A program made the translations under genes and the position numbers. 52,075 bases of DNA from Protostelium mycophagum (lineage: Eukaryota; Evosea; Variosea; Protosteliida; Protosteliaceae), in the NCBI GenBank assembly GCA_002081555.1, contig MZNV01001923.1, forward strand, positions 1 to 52,075. The letters are read 5' to 3'. The first letter of the stretch is position 1, and each line of letters begins with the position of its first letter. Below, piece after piece: positions 23,185 to 36,200 of the stretch. Under the pieces are notes generated by a model that was not told the DNA's origin, ran no database searches, and saw only the letters and a list, made by a program, of their open reading frames with translations.

Positions 23185-23303
23185 GACGTGGCCTGAAATC
23201 TGGTTCATTGTAGTTCGTCAGTTGAAAAATTTGTGCGAAGAACGCTGAAATTTTTTCCCGCGCTTTTTGACCCGCTCAAATTTTCAGAAATCACGAAACG
23301 GTG
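23185..23303. repeat. direct repeat copy 2, upstream of MAP65
   Basis: Same block as at 22613, in the same orientation, with a few extra bases before CCCGCGCTTTTTGACC. It ends about 40 bp before the MAP65 start codon, so it is likely to include the core promoter or 5' UTR. Confidence 0.85.
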
Positions 23304-23345
23304 AGAACGATACCACACAAGACCTTTAAATACTTAGTATTATAG

Positions 23346-25518
23346 ATGGCATCTGTGGATATACCCACTCTCACTGCACTCGCCGGCGAAACACTCGCCA
23401 AGTTGGGCGAGATATGGGATGAAATGGGACTCCCTGAGAAGGATAGAAGAGCACAACTGAACCAACTTCAGAAGGACGTTGCTTATGTCTATAACGATAG
23501 ACTGAAGATGGAGGTTGAGCACAGAGACACCCTTAAGGGAAAGATTGTGACCGTCACCGAGAGAGTCAACCGTTATGCCGCTCTACTTGGCCGCTCTCCT
23601 CTCCCAGATGTCGCTGGACACTACTCGCTCACTGAGAAGTTTCAGAAGATCACTTCTATGTCTGAAGACATAGAGAAGGTGAGACGATTTCCATATGTGA
23701 TTCAAAGACTAATTAGTCAAGGCTTACGAAGACCGCATGGCCCAAATGGAGGATCTTCACAAGCAGATCAATGTTTTGTTCGAGACCCTCGGAGAACAAG
23801 ACAGTGAAGGAAAATTTTACCTCGTCCCTGACGACCTCAGCGACCAACACATGGTCCGCTGCCAAGAGAACATCAGAAAGATGACTCTCCAAGCCGATGA
23901 AAGAAGAAATGAGGTCAGGCCCCTTTGTACACACCAATTACTAACCGATACAGGTCAACTCTCTCGTTGCTGAAGTCAGAGACATGTGGGAAGCCATGTC
24001 TATGGTGGCAGACGAGACAGACCCCGTCGATGTCAACATCTCACAAGAAAACTACCCTCTTACCACCGTCGCCCTCACCGACTTGAGAGCTAAGAGGGAC
24101 CATCTCGCTGCCGTTCACGAAGAGCGCGAGGAGGCGGTCAGAAGCTACGCTGTGAAGATTGTGGAGCTCTGGACACGTTTGGGCGTCTCTTTGGACGAGC
24201 GCACCAGCTTCTTCCAACACAACGCGGGCCTCGGTGACGAAGTCGTACAAGCTGTAAGTCTATCTAATGCATAACGCTGTAGTTGACATCTTCCAGTGCA
24301 AGGCCGAACTCGCTAGACTCGAGGGTTTAAAGAGAGATAAGATGAAGGAGTTGATCATGATCGCCAGAGCCCAGATCGAAGAGTTATGGGATGAGATCAG
24401 CGCACCTGAACAAGAGAGGAACTCTTACCGTAGGCTCCATTACACCAACGACTTTACCGAAACGGTTAGTCTCGAGATCTAAAGACCCTTCTAACATCTC
24501 AGGTCCTCACCAACTTGGAAGAAGAGGTGAAGGTACTCAACGTCAGAGCCCAAGTCGTAAGACCCATCGTCGACCAGATCAAGAGAAGAAAGAAGATCCT
24601 CGAGGTGACCTACCTTTGTCGTGTCGATGTAGATGCTCACACTCTGCAGGAGAAGATTGAATTCGAAGCCACGAGCTCAGACCCAGCACGTCTCCTCTCT
24701 AAGAAGAGAGACCCCGGGAGACTCTTGCGCGAAGAGAAGATGAGGAACATGATCACAAAGGAACTCCCCAAGATAGAGACCGCCTTAAGAGCCGCTCTCA
24801 TCAACTGGAGGGAGGAGCACGGATTCTCGTTCAAGTATGACGGAGGTGATTACCTCGAGATCCTAGGCGAAGAGGCCAAAGAGAAGCCGAAGAAGGTGTC
24901 ACAGTCGAACTACGCATCTACACCAGCCAAAGCCCCCGTGGCCACCCCTTCCAAACTGTCTTCGACAATCAAGGCGCCCTCCACTAGCAGCAGAATCAGC
25001 ACTATAAGCAAGGCTTCGCTGAACCGCACCCTCACCATTACCACCCCCAGCAAGACACCCAAAGCTGCCACCGTCGGAACCTCCGCTGGAAGAATCATCC
25101 AGCGTGATGTTAGCTCACCGTCACACTCTCAGTCTTTGGGCAGATCTGCAGCCTCTAAATTAAATACCACACTTCCTACACAGCCCACAACCCCTCAAGG
25201 TGATTCACATCTACAACCAGCTGTTCTGATTTTGTATAGGGAAATCAACAATGAACACATCACTCAACACCTCGAAGACCTCAGTTTCAGCGAAGAAGAG
25301 GCCTTTTGGCACCGCCAACATCAACATGTCCCCCTCAAAGGAGGGCCAAGACAGAGCCGTCAAGAGCCTCAAGAGTGAGTTCTATAAATAGCCTCTCTAC
25401 AACCCTTCTGACAGTTGTAGATTTAGGACTTGCCTCGCCTGGAGGAGAGAATAGTATTCCTCTTGCCTCCAGAATTGCCAGCCCTTCCAAGCCAACAAAT
25501 AGGACATTGAGATTGTAG
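23346..25518 (+). CDS. microtubule crosslinker MAP65/Ase1/PRC1
   Basis: Crosslinks antiparallel microtubules in the spindle midzone. Start MASVDIPTLTALAGETLAKL at 23346; about 630 residues in seven or so exons. The N-terminal dimerisation rod is all helical and highly charged (EIWDEMGLPEKDRRAQLNQL, KIVELWTRLGVSLDER), followed by the spectrin-like microtubule-binding domain (ELIMIARAQIEELWDEISA, then RLLSKKRDPGRLLREEKMR, the conserved block of this family). The C-terminus is a Ser/Thr/Pro/Lys-rich disordered tail with SPSK and TPSK sites, as expected for Cdk-regulated microtubule binding. It ends NRTLRL, TAG at 25516-25518. Internal introns are short; the tail exons are split by 44-nt introns containing ATCTACAAC copies. 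Confidence 0.9.
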
Positions 25519-25549
25519 AATCGTTGTAGATAAAAACATGTGATCGACA

Positions 25550-26210
25550 TAGAGCGTCATCTTTTTCATCTCTCCTCGTTTGTGAACGTGAAGATCTACG
25601 GTAATGAAGCAGTGATTTAACATGCGTCAGATGCGCCAGTACTCCAAAATTGACATTTAATCTCTGACATTTGACTTCTACTGTGAGTTTTCCGTCAAAA
25701 TAGAAACCGGATTCGGACCACTCACACTGTTTTATCTCAGAGCTCTTTAGACTGCAGAAATCCACAAACACAGATCGACCGGAGCAGACCACCAGCGACC
25801 TTCTCTAAGCCGGGCTCCTTCTTGAAGCGGACGGAAGCGTGGATTACGGAACCGTCCTCTAGAGATGAGACGCAGGTGGAAGTTGTGTCCAGAGTGGTCG
25901 CAATAGTCGAGAAGTTCAAGGTGATTTTTATTGATGTTCATCACCTGGCTGATCCTCCACAGGAAGAGGATCATTTTGTCCCTTCATGTAATCAGAGAGT
26001 GTATGATAACAATTACGCATACGTACAAGCCAACAGCAACAGCATGCATGACAACTTCATAAAACACGACGTACTCGATTCTGTCTGTATCACATTCGAG
26101 ATGATGTAAAAACGAATATCTGTCAGATAGAAGACTTGAATATGTCGGTGTGGCCGTGTTCCACTTCAGAGCTTTATGTTTCATCCTGTTGAATGAGCTC
26201 ATGCACATGA
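25550..26210 (-). CDS. hypothetical protein, splice pattern unclear
   Basis: Minus-strand coding character from about 26,208 (MCMSSFNRMKHKALKWNTA) through one hydrophobic segment (EVVMHAVAVGLY) to Cys-containing beta-like exons (VVCSGRSVFVDFCSLKSSE, ESGFYFDGKLTVEVKCQ, LNVNFGVLAHLTHVK) down to about 25,560. A GTATGC donor after GLY and an acceptor CGGCTTAG upstream of RRSLVVCSG allow joins, but the middle frames are ambiguous. No family is recognised; a small membrane-anchored or secreted protein is possible. It is convergent with MAP65 and nearly abuts it. A competing plus-strand frame (25822-26109) has poorer exon signals. Confidence 0.35.
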
Positions 26211-26305
26211 TGCAAAGCCCATCAAATTGTGCCAGATTTAATTGGTCAGAAAGGCAGTGTCACACTGACATGAAGTAAGTGGGTGGGCAGAAGTCACCAA
26301 CACAA

Positions 26306-28218
26306 ATGAGGAGAAGGCAGATCTTCTTTATTCTCGGTGTGATGACGGCTGTTCTCGCCTTTCACACCCTCATACAGATATCACGACATACAAAAGTCAT
26401 TCGGTTAGAAAACATTGTGCTACCGGGTGTTCCCGGGGTCATTGAGACCCCAATCGAGAACACAATGGACTCTACGATAAAATCGACACAAGAGGAGCAA
26501 ATCACACCTTCAACAGCATCTGAAAATGATAGAGAGACGACATCAACCGAATCAACAACCATTTTTGAATCATCAACCACTTCTAAATCCTCAACCGCTT
26601 CTGAACCACCAAGTACTTCAGAATCATCAAATATAGAAGAGGTTCAAAATATATCGGCTCTTCAAACCAACTCTATAAATTGGAAACAATTCGCTTATGT
26701 CCAGTACGCCACCAATCTGCCTTACCTCTGTAATTCCGTTATGACTTTCGAATCGCTACATCGGCTGGGAGCTAAAGCGGACAAATTACTGTTGTATGAT
26801 CAGAGATGGCCAGTCGATGGGACAAGTGATAGACCAGAAAGTAAATTACTGGCTTCTTTAAGAGATGACTATGGAGTGGTTCTAAATCCGATCGAGGTAG
26901 TAAATACCTCCGAATCTTTCCATGTCAAAGAAGATCGAAGCTTCATTGTACAACAGAAACACCACAAATAATGAGATCAGGTCCTTTCGCGGAGTGGTGA
27001 TCCGACATGGGCAGAGAGCTACACGAAATTCTTGGCATTTAACCAGACACAATACAAAAGAGTCGCAGCCATAGACTCGGATACCAACATCCTCCAAGTG
27101 AGCTTCATCTTTGTCATGTAAAAATTCAAATTTTTTTATTGAAAAAAATTGTGGTGTAGAGCGGCAACATTTTTTAGACAATTTTAAATTTAAAAAAAAA
27201 AATATTTAATCTATTTTATTTTAGACTTTTAAGATTAAAAAAAACAGAATATCGATGAATTATTTCTCCTCCCAAGCACCTTCCTCGCCATGCCGAAAAT
27301 GTACTGGGAGCCCCAAAAAGAGTTTTACACGTCACTGCTGCTATTAATTGAACCAAAGGAAACGGAATTCCAGAGGCTCGTGGAGATGATGAGAAAGGGG
27401 GGTAATGGGTTCGACATGGACATCATCAACAATTTGTATAGAGGTCAGATAGCCACTTTACCACATGAATTATACGGTGTATTGACGGGAGAATGGTGAG
27501 CCAAATTTAATATTTCCTGAATCATTTCCTAGTCATTTCGCGATCACCATTTTGAAAATGGAGAGGTGGATTGTCATGGAGATGTCATCATGTCATGAGA
27601 TGTAGAATTGACATGCGCAGGAGAGCGGAAGATCATCGTCCATTTTTAGGAGATGGGAACTGGGACCCTGTAGTATGTTCTCGATTCCTCTGTAAAACCA
27701 TATGGCCCAGGAATCTGCAGCTAGCTAGAGCTGCAGAATATCTTTTCTGGAATTATATATATTCACCTGTGGCAGAGCCGCAGTATGTATTTTATGTCTG
27801 TGGAACACTACAGCATAAGTTTATGGCTCCATGAAGGTAGAGCCGCATGTGCGCACGTGACTAATACTAAATGAATCTCCATTACTGTATGGACTATTCG
27901 ATCGCATCTACAACACTGTGTGCAAAGCCGCAGAACAACAAACATACTATAAATAACACTGCAGCATCGCTGCACGCACCAGGCACAAACACATATTCTG
28001 TTCGAGCAAAGCGGCGGAAAAGATGTTCTATTTATAGCTCACACAAACAGGCGGCATATTCAAAGACAAAAATCCTACACTTTTCTGACTGGCCGACCGC
28101 GAAGCCGTGGCTCAACTCCGAGTTAGCGTCGAATGCGCCAAAAATAGAACCAGAGAGGACTATTTGGTTCAGATTTTACGAAGAATTCCGGAGTAGAAGA
28201 AAGGTGAAAATTCGATGA
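26306..28218 (+). CDS. glycosyltransferase family 8, type II membrane protein
   Basis: It starts MRRRQIFFILGVMTAVLAF, a short cytoplasmic tail plus signal anchor typical of Golgi transferases, then a Ser/Thr-rich stem of about 90 residues. The catalytic region follows: FAYVQYATNLPYLCNSVMTF, ESLHRLGAKADKLLLYDQRW, GDPTWAESYTKFLAFNQTQY, the metal-binding DxD-type motif AAIDSDTNILQ|NIDELF, and later ILHFSDWPTAKPW, the C-terminal His block of GT8 enzymes. This is the glycogenin/GlcNAc-transferase-like branch; donor and acceptor cannot be told from sequence. It ends RRKVKIR with TGA at 28216-28218. A very long intron (about 27,670-28,060) carries at least five GC dyads. The catalytic motifs are intact. 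Confidence 0.82.
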
Positions 28219-28458
28219 AATTTCAGTGAAATTTCAAATAGTTTTATGTCATGAAAATGATTGTCTGATGTCTTACAGAGAGTTTGTTTTGGCTTAGCTC
28301 GATAGTGTTGAATAAAATATGCTGACCACTTGTTGCTTTGGGAACTAGTGAATTATTTCCACAAGGTGAAGATACAGTTGACCTATGAGAGCTTTTTCCT
28401 TGTCTATCGTAAGAGTAAGACTTTGCTTAATTTGGTTTCATGGTCGTCGTATTAATAA
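28219..28458. other. intergenic, GT8 3' flank
   Basis: Begins with paired GAAATTTC palindromes just before and after the GT8 stop, then an AATAAA about 95 nt downstream that could be the polyadenylation signal. No gene is seen. Confidence 0.45.
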
Positions 28459-29632
28459 TGATTTTTCGACTATTCTGGATTTTATTTTTGATTTTTGGTG
28501 GCTGCACTGGCGCCACTGGATTTTTGAAAGTCATGTTCAACGACAGAACAGCGGTGGCGTTGGATGCTTGTTCAGGGAATTGGACCAAATGACCAGTTCA
28601 CAAATATTTTTAGCATTTCTTGGAACTGAGATAAACCAATGATTGTCCCTATTCCTACAAGTGTCTCATGTATACACCAGCAGTAGGGTCACAACCGCGG
28701 GGTTATTGTTTGACTAGCTCCACCGATAATTGACATTCCCTTCATAAACTTCTGTCTGGCACCAGACATCGCCACCACTCCCGACAAGAGAGACCAATTG
28801 TTGGCTATACAAGTGAGTCGAACATTGAGAAAAGGAAGAACAGATACTGAGACTGTGCAGTCCTGACTGTAATGGTAACGGTGTCTGTTTGAACGATGGC
28901 ACATGCAGGTGTTACCTCGGGTGAATGTCAAGCATTGAAAAAAGACACTGATGATCTCCAGTTTTTTTGGCCTCCAAAACAGCAACAGGTGGAATGGGAG
29001 ATGATTGCCCATATCGTGAGTTCTGACAGTCTATTGACGAAGACTGACGATTGCAGACATATCACAAGTTCCTGGTGTCTTCCAAACTTACATCATCGGT
29101 CCTATGGTGTACCAAGGTATAATCAATGGGTTCATCATGGCCCTCACATTGTACCGGATGGTCCTGCAGTGGCTCATCTCTGGTACAAGCAAAAACATGT
29201 CCGCGCTTATCACCTGGTGGTCCTGTCACTGATCCTCTTAGAAGCTACCGGTGAGATATCCTATTATTGGTTTGGGTTCTGATGACAACAAGTCTCAAAA
29301 TAGTGAGTCATCTCATGATGATGTACATGACTGACAAAAATAGACTGCCGGGCTGATGGCAATCGTAGGACTGTTCGTATATATCTGTCAAATGGTTTCT
29401 TATGCAAAGTCCTTCCAAAGCTATGGAATCGAAGAAATGAAGGTCAATTTCTTCAAACACCAGTGACATTCTGACATCTCAACAGTCATTGTACATGTAC
29501 GCGACCTTCCTCTGGATCAGCAATTTCGCTGCTCTGAACGTCTTTATGCCAATTTGGGAATGGCACAAATGGTTCAATCCTGCCTTGATCAAATCACTAA
29601 GAAGAACAGAAGACGTCGAGATGGATATCTAA
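28459..29632 (+). CDS. EGF-like multi-pass membrane protein
   Basis: The ATG at 28459 opens a signal peptide (MIFRLFWILFLIFGGCTGAT). After poorly resolved luminal exons comes a single EGF-like unit, PDCNGNGVCLNDGTCRCYLG, beginning near 28,865. Then hydrophobic exons: IIGPMVYQGIINGFIMALTL, TAGLMAIVGLFVYICQMVSY and SLYMYATFLWISNFAALNVF. It ends RTEDVEMDI with TAA at 29630-29632. This suggests an extracellular EGF module on a polytopic membrane protein, perhaps an adhesion-type receptor, but the number of helices is uncertain because the exon joins at about 28,600-28,800 and 29,215-29,345 are not settled. Its stop overlaps the stop of the convergent gene. Confidence 0.5.
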
Positions 29633-30136
29633 GTCATTATTTTGATAAAAACAACTGTAATACAAATTTTTATTTGAATTTTTCTGCCCTTTACTGGGAG
29701 ATCTATTCCAAATCCTTTTGACTTGGTGAGGTTCATTGCCACGACAATTTCGAGCAACCTCTTCACATTGTTATTTATTTGATGTTCTCCAGGCAAAGAC
29801 AAGAAGCTTGGCGAACCTCTCCCATTTCTCTCCGCATGCCTCTCCGACTTCTTCAGCACTCTACTCTCTTCCTCATCGACGCAGCACTGCTCAGACGCAG
29901 CGAAAGAATATGTACGGCAGAGGAATCTATGCTATCGGCAGTTAGTTCCTTCCCTATGATTGTTTTCTTGATGCATCCATCTGTTGAAATGCGAGATTCT
30001 TCTCAAAAAATAAAAATGAGACCTCTTGATGAAGCGTGTTGAATTGATCCTCAAAGAACTTACAGGGCTCACCTCGTAACATAAGAGTGGCCGAACTCTC
30101 CTCATTTTGATATTCAAAGGCAGATTTGGGCCACAT
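29629..30136 (-). CDS. small hypothetical protein
   Basis: Starts MWPKSAFEYQNEESSATLML at 30134-30136; after a roughly 90-nt intron continues DGCIKKTIIGKELTADSIDS, then a Lys/Glu/Arg-rich exon (ESRVLKKSERHAERNGRG) and KRLLEIVVAMNLTKSKGFG, ending with TAG at 29629-29631. A very short intron of 29 nt must be assumed between the second and third exons, so the join is tentative. No family is recognised. The neighbour on the left ends in a stop codon that overlaps this one, and the LRR kinase starts 142 bp to the right in the opposite direction. Confidence 0.35.
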
Positions 30137-30278
30137 AAGGTTGTGGGCACACCGTGAGAGATTCGGCTTCTTCTGATATTTTATCTGGGAATGGCCAAAT
30201 CATAGAGAAGGCTGAAATTGAGACGCCAACGGCTCATCACATCTCGATCATCTCCACCACGACGATTATTTATTCAGG

Positions 30279-33200
30279 ATGAGAAAGGGGGTGTTGTTGC
30301 TCTTTTTCATTCTGGCAATCTCCACACATTCACAGAACATAACATGGAGTTTAGAGGGGGAATTAGTTGCATTGAAGAATTTTTACACTCTGATGAACGG
30401 TATGTTCCAGATCAAAGACTTGTCGTCACCCAAATAGGTGATTTTTGGACCGATAATACAAACTGGAACACAACAGATACGTGTTCTTTTGTGGGTATCA
30501 GTTGTAATAACGGTTCTGTGACAGCCATCGAACTTCCAAACATCTGTAGAGACGCCAACGGTTACCTTCCTTTCGATGATACGTGGTTCTATCTTCCAAA
30601 TGTCACCATTTTGGACCTCACTTCCAGCTATATGAGCTATCAATATTTCCCAGACACATTATTCAGTGGCTTGATCAATATCAAACATCTTCGATTATCA
30701 TTTTCAAACATGGCAGGACAGGTGAGGAATTGATTCATGACATCTTCTGTTCAGAATCGTACTTCTGATATTTGATTAAGTCGAATGTAGATACCAAATA
30801 CAATTGGCATGGCGACTTCTTTAGTCGAGTTCTCATGTAATCCCTGCAGCTTAGATGGGGCGATACCCGATCTTTTTCATGATCTGATTCAACTGGAAAT
30901 TTTGGATTTGGGTGAGCACAAATTGGTGATGACTTATCATTCATTTCCATAATGAATACTCCTTATTTGAAATCACATTCTATGGTGACAAAAAATTTAA
31001 TTAGACATACACACTTTGTTAATTCAAAATGTTGTGGCTTTGCAAATAGGGAGAATATTTTTCATGAAAAATTTTAAAAGAGAGTGACGTTACTAACCGC
31101 GTAAAAGCGCGGTATGGTACCGTGTTCATCACAACTTTTTCGACCAGATGATAATGGAATAAACAGGGTCCAATCAATTGAGCCAACAGATACCACAGAG
31201 TCTATCTACACTTTCAAGACTCAGATATTTTGACACGTCAAATAACCCCTACCAGCAAGGAAATTTACCCGATTTTTCTCAGGCACTAAATTTAGAACAC
31301 TTGGACGTTTCGTATAACCCCGACTTGACGTACAGACCTTACGGAACTTTCTCAGGAGATATTAGTAATTATGGGACTTTAAAAAATCTGACATTTTTTA
31401 AAATGGGAGGGACAAGGTGAGTTTTTTTGGATTTCAATAAAAAAATATTTGTTTGAGATTTATTATTTTAGCATCGGTGGTTTTCTGCCAGATTTCACAA
31501 ACTTCACCAAACTACAACACTTTGAGGCTCCCGGCTGTCGATTTCGAGGTCTGCATCTTCCCGCCTTTTTCTTTTTTTGAATTTCAAACAGGACCGCTAC
31601 CGGACAGTATGAATTACGCCTCATCACTCAACTTTCTCGACCTCTCAAGCAACATGATGACTGCATTTCCTCGCAACATGGGAAATATGATCAGCATGAT
31701 CACATTGGTTCTCAATGACAACCTGATCGACGATGCCATTCCAGAGGACATGTTGAAGATGACCAATCTAGCCAAAGTATTCTTTTTATATTTAGAAAAA
31801 AAAATTTCTGCACGATTATTTTTTCAAATTTAAAAAAAATCCAAGTTGAAAAGAACCGAAAAATAGTTATCTAAACAAAAATAACAATTTCTAGATACAA
31901 TTATTCCGCAACAAAATATACGGGAGCCTACCCGATATGAGCCTGATGACGTCACTCACTTGGCTCGATGTAAATAGCAACCAATTATCCGGTAATTTTC
32001 CGGCAGTGTACGAGCTTCCTATGATATCACATATTGATATCTCGATCAATTTTGTGAGGGGATCGATGGATGACAACTGGGGTAAAATGTCACAATTGAC
32101 AGTTCTAAATATAGCGAATAATAATTTTACGGGCGAGGTGATTTTATTTTCCATCACTTTTCACAATCAGAAATTTTATACGTAAATGAGAAAAAAAATA
32201 AAAGTCAATTTACATAGTTGTAGATCCCCCAATCCGTAGTAGATCTACCCAATATTTTGAGACTCTACTTGTCCAATAATTTTATATCAGGGCCGTTACC
32301 TTTTCCAACATTTTTCAACAGCACACTGCAGCAGTACGATGTCTCGGGAAATATGATTGCAGGAAATCTCCCCGAAGATCTATCCCAATACCAGGTATTC
32401 CTCGTTGTAGATGACTAGAGACACGACATGACGTCATCCGCGTTGCGATGACATTTTTTCTTATCATGGGATTGATATGTTTAGTTGGTGAGTCTAGTCT
32501 TGAGTAATAACGATATTGGTGGGAAAATACCAATCGTTCCTACGACTTTGAGAGGACTGGAAATGTCAGGGAATCTTCTCACAGGTCAGTCTGATTTCTG
32601 CGATTTTCATCCGCGAAAATGATTGCTCCTCGTTGTAGATGGATGAAAACTGACTGAAAATAAGGTGAAATTCCGCAGCAACTGGAAGTGATGCACCCAT
32701 TACGTCTCGATTTGTCATATAATTTCCTCACGGGCAAGGTGAGACATCTCATCACACAATGACATGTTGTCATAGTGTACAATACATGATATATATTTGA
32801 TGAAATAAATTTTCACTTTCGTTATGGCGTTGGTTTTTCAGTTAAAATTGTTATACTCAACGAGATTTGAAAAAAATATTTTGGCGGGAAAGATCTACCT
32901 TCTCTTACCACAATCATACCAAAGTTTTACTTTTCAATCTTGAAACACGCTCAGATACAACCCCACTTTGACAATTCCACAGATCCCCGACATCTTCTCT
33001 TACACAGATCCTCGGCCCACTTACTACTACCTGACGGATCTTCTATTGAACAATAATGATTTAGAAGGTAGTGTGCCTCCGGGCATATCTAATTGCTTCA
33101 CTCTGCAGAATCTCAACTTGGGGAACAATCGGTTGAATGGAAGTCTACCGACAGAGCTGGGGTATATCACATGTGAGTCACATCGTGTGTCATGATGACG

Positions 33201-36200
33201 TCATCACATGTCAAAAAAATGTCGACATGATGTCACATGTTGACATCTCATGTCATCATCGAGATGTCATGACATATGCGATGTCGTTATGACAACTTCC
33301 AGCATTGCAGACACTGACACTCTCATCGAATCAATTCAGTGGCACTATGGACAAAAATATTCAAAACCTCGCCAACATTCAGCGGTTGGACCTGAATAAT
33401 AATAATTTCAACGGCGACACATTTTTCTTATACAAAATGAGAGGTCTACGACGGGTAATAACTATCCCGAAATTTCACTGAAATTTCACAGATTGACATA
33501 TCTAATAATAACTTTACCGGAAACATCTTTGAAACTTTCTTGAGTAAAGATCTACAACCCGACATGATGCATGTCGACGTGTCCCACAACCAATTTGATG
33601 GGGTCATCTTCCAGAACTTTCCCGCCTTTGTCGTTTATTTTGATGCCTCTTACAACTCCTTTCAAGATTCACACGTAAGACATCTGTCATCTTGACGTGA
33701 CGATGACACCTGTCAGATCACCGTGGCAGGACCGAGTTATGGAAGCGTGGTGACGTACTTGTACATGACTGTGTGCATATTGTCGTATAACCAATTGAAT
33801 GGATACATGCTCCTCATGTTTTCAAAAGAAAGGTATGGTCCCTCTTATTCGTATGAAACGTTTCATACGAATGAGAATTTTCTTGATGCTGGACCAAAGA
33901 GTCTAGTAATAATAATAAATCACGTTCCGACGACTCCACAGAACCCCATCACTGGAGCGTTTAGAGATATCGTATAATCAACTCCTCGGACCGATACCCA
34001 ATACCATAAGTCAGCTGTCACTTCTAAGTACCCTTGACGTTTCCGGGAACAAGCTGTCAGGGGCCCTTCCCATTTTTCTTGCGAATCTTGGGTCACTCAC
34101 TTCTCTCAATCTGGGAGATAATAATCTGAAGGGGACAGATCTGTCATTTGTTTCCACACTGACAGGTCTCAAGGTGAGATGTCATGACGTATTGTCATGG
34201 TGACGTGTACAGTTGTTTAATGTGTCAAACAATTTCATCAAGGCGGTGATCCCCCCCGACATCGGAAAATTGATCTATCTACAACAACTCGACCTGTCAC
34301 GTAACTCTATTTTTGGAACCATCCCACAGAGTTTGTACAACATTCGTACGATGACGTCACTACGTCTAGATCACAACGATCTGGGTGGGACAGTGCAGAT
34401 CTTTGCTTCAGATATGTCAGATCTGGATCTAAGCTGCAACCACTTCAACGGCACCACGCAGTTGGTTCTAGGACTTGTTTCAATATCTCATTTGAATCTT
34501 AGTCACAACTCGTTTCAAGGTAAAGTTTTAAATTTTTGAAACTTTCATGAAAAATTTTTTTAAGCTGGTAATCTAAACATAAATTCTTTTGAAAATTGAA
34601 AATTCAGTTTACATTGGTTTTTATTTCTGTAGGGACGATACCGGATTTTTCTGGGAAATTATTACTGGAGTATTTCGATGTCAGTGACAACCACTTGACA
34701 GGGGGTATATACTCCTTCTCCAACCTCGTCAACCTCAAGGTAGATTACCTCGAAATTTCTGACGTACATACCTGAATTTTCCATGAAAAATCTTTTGACC
34801 AATGCAGATCTTCAATGCCAGTAACAACATGCTGCAAAAAAGTTTACCCTCTCTGGAAGGTCCTCTGCAGCTCATGTCGCTCGATCTCAGCAACAACAAC
34901 TTCACTGACAATTTTGACATCGGAGACTTGTCAAATGTGACAAGCTGTGACATGTCAACGAATGAGTTCCAGTGTCCGGTGACGTGGCAGTCTTACACCC
35001 TGTGTTCTGCGAGGTGATTTCTGATTTCTTCGCGTTACTTACCGCGCTTTTTCACGTTAGGGTCTGCGAAATTGACTGGTTGTAGATGTACAGCAGATAA
35101 TATGACGAGTGCGAATATAACAGTCAGGGTTACGGGGAATGTTACTACTTTTAATGCCAATCTATTTTTGGAGTCAATGTCAGCGGCTGTCAATACGAGC
35201 AGGGACAGATTCTTCATATTATCAATCAGATCTGGCAGGTATGACGTGATGACGTCATCTTGACACTTGATGACATGTGTCAGTGTGATCATTGACATGA
35301 TGATAAAGCCCCCCTCTTCCAACGATATAAACGAAGGCTCGGCCACCAGAGTCACAGAACTAATAAAAATAGCAGCAGACCAACAACACATCCAGAATTT
35401 TCAGGTAAATTTCTCCCTTTATCCGAATCTTCCGTGAAATTTCCGCAGGTTCTGAGCGTCGGTCCCATAATCGTGACGGGCTCCAGCACATTCGACCGAG
35501 GAGTCAACACTTTAGAGGACAGAAGTATCGGGTCTGGTGCCATTGCCGGAATAGTGATCGGCTCCATCGCGCTCCTCTTGATCATCATGATGGTGTCACT
35601 GTTGATCTACCGAATGACAAGGACAGATGTGGAGCCAGAAGTTGAGATGAGCAAATTAGACCATCTGATGTTGCATGATGTGTTGGTTGGTGCCCCGATA
35701 GGTGAGTTGTAGATGGATGACGTCATCGTGACGAGTACAGGATCCGGAAATTTCGGGGTGGTGTACAAAGGGGAGTGGAACTACACTCAAGTCGCCCTGA
35801 AGGGTATCAAAGTAAGGCGTCAATATCCTCATCTACAACCCGCCAATTCCTTCAGGACAACGGCCGCACAGAAGACACCAAATGGCAGGAGGAGATCACC
35901 CTCCTCACTAAACTGAACCACCCCAACATAGTCAGGTTGTACGGCGTCTACAAACGTGTAGAGGCGGTGTACATGGTCCTGGAATTCGTACAGCAAGGGA
36001 GTCTTGACCACTTCCTCGACAATAATGAGGGAGAGCTGGGCGACAACGCGTTACTAAGGATGGTGTATGACATCAACAAGGGGTTGATCTACCTGGCGAG
36101 TAGGGGGGTGATACACCGTGATATCGCGGCGAGAAACATGCTGGTAGATGCGGCCGGCACGATCAAGGTGAATTTTCTCGGAAAAGTCGAGTGGCACTTT

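Larger units (their letters stand above)
22579..23345. promoter_or_regulatory. divergent intergenic region with duplicated promoter-like block
   Basis: 767 bp between the TMEM258 and MAP65 starts. It holds a direct repeat of about 110 bp (listed separately), one copy about 35 bp from the TMEM258 start and one about 45 bp from the MAP65 start. Between the copies no supported gene is seen, although one 60-codon frame (22661-22843) is open across the first copy. Confidence 0.5.
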
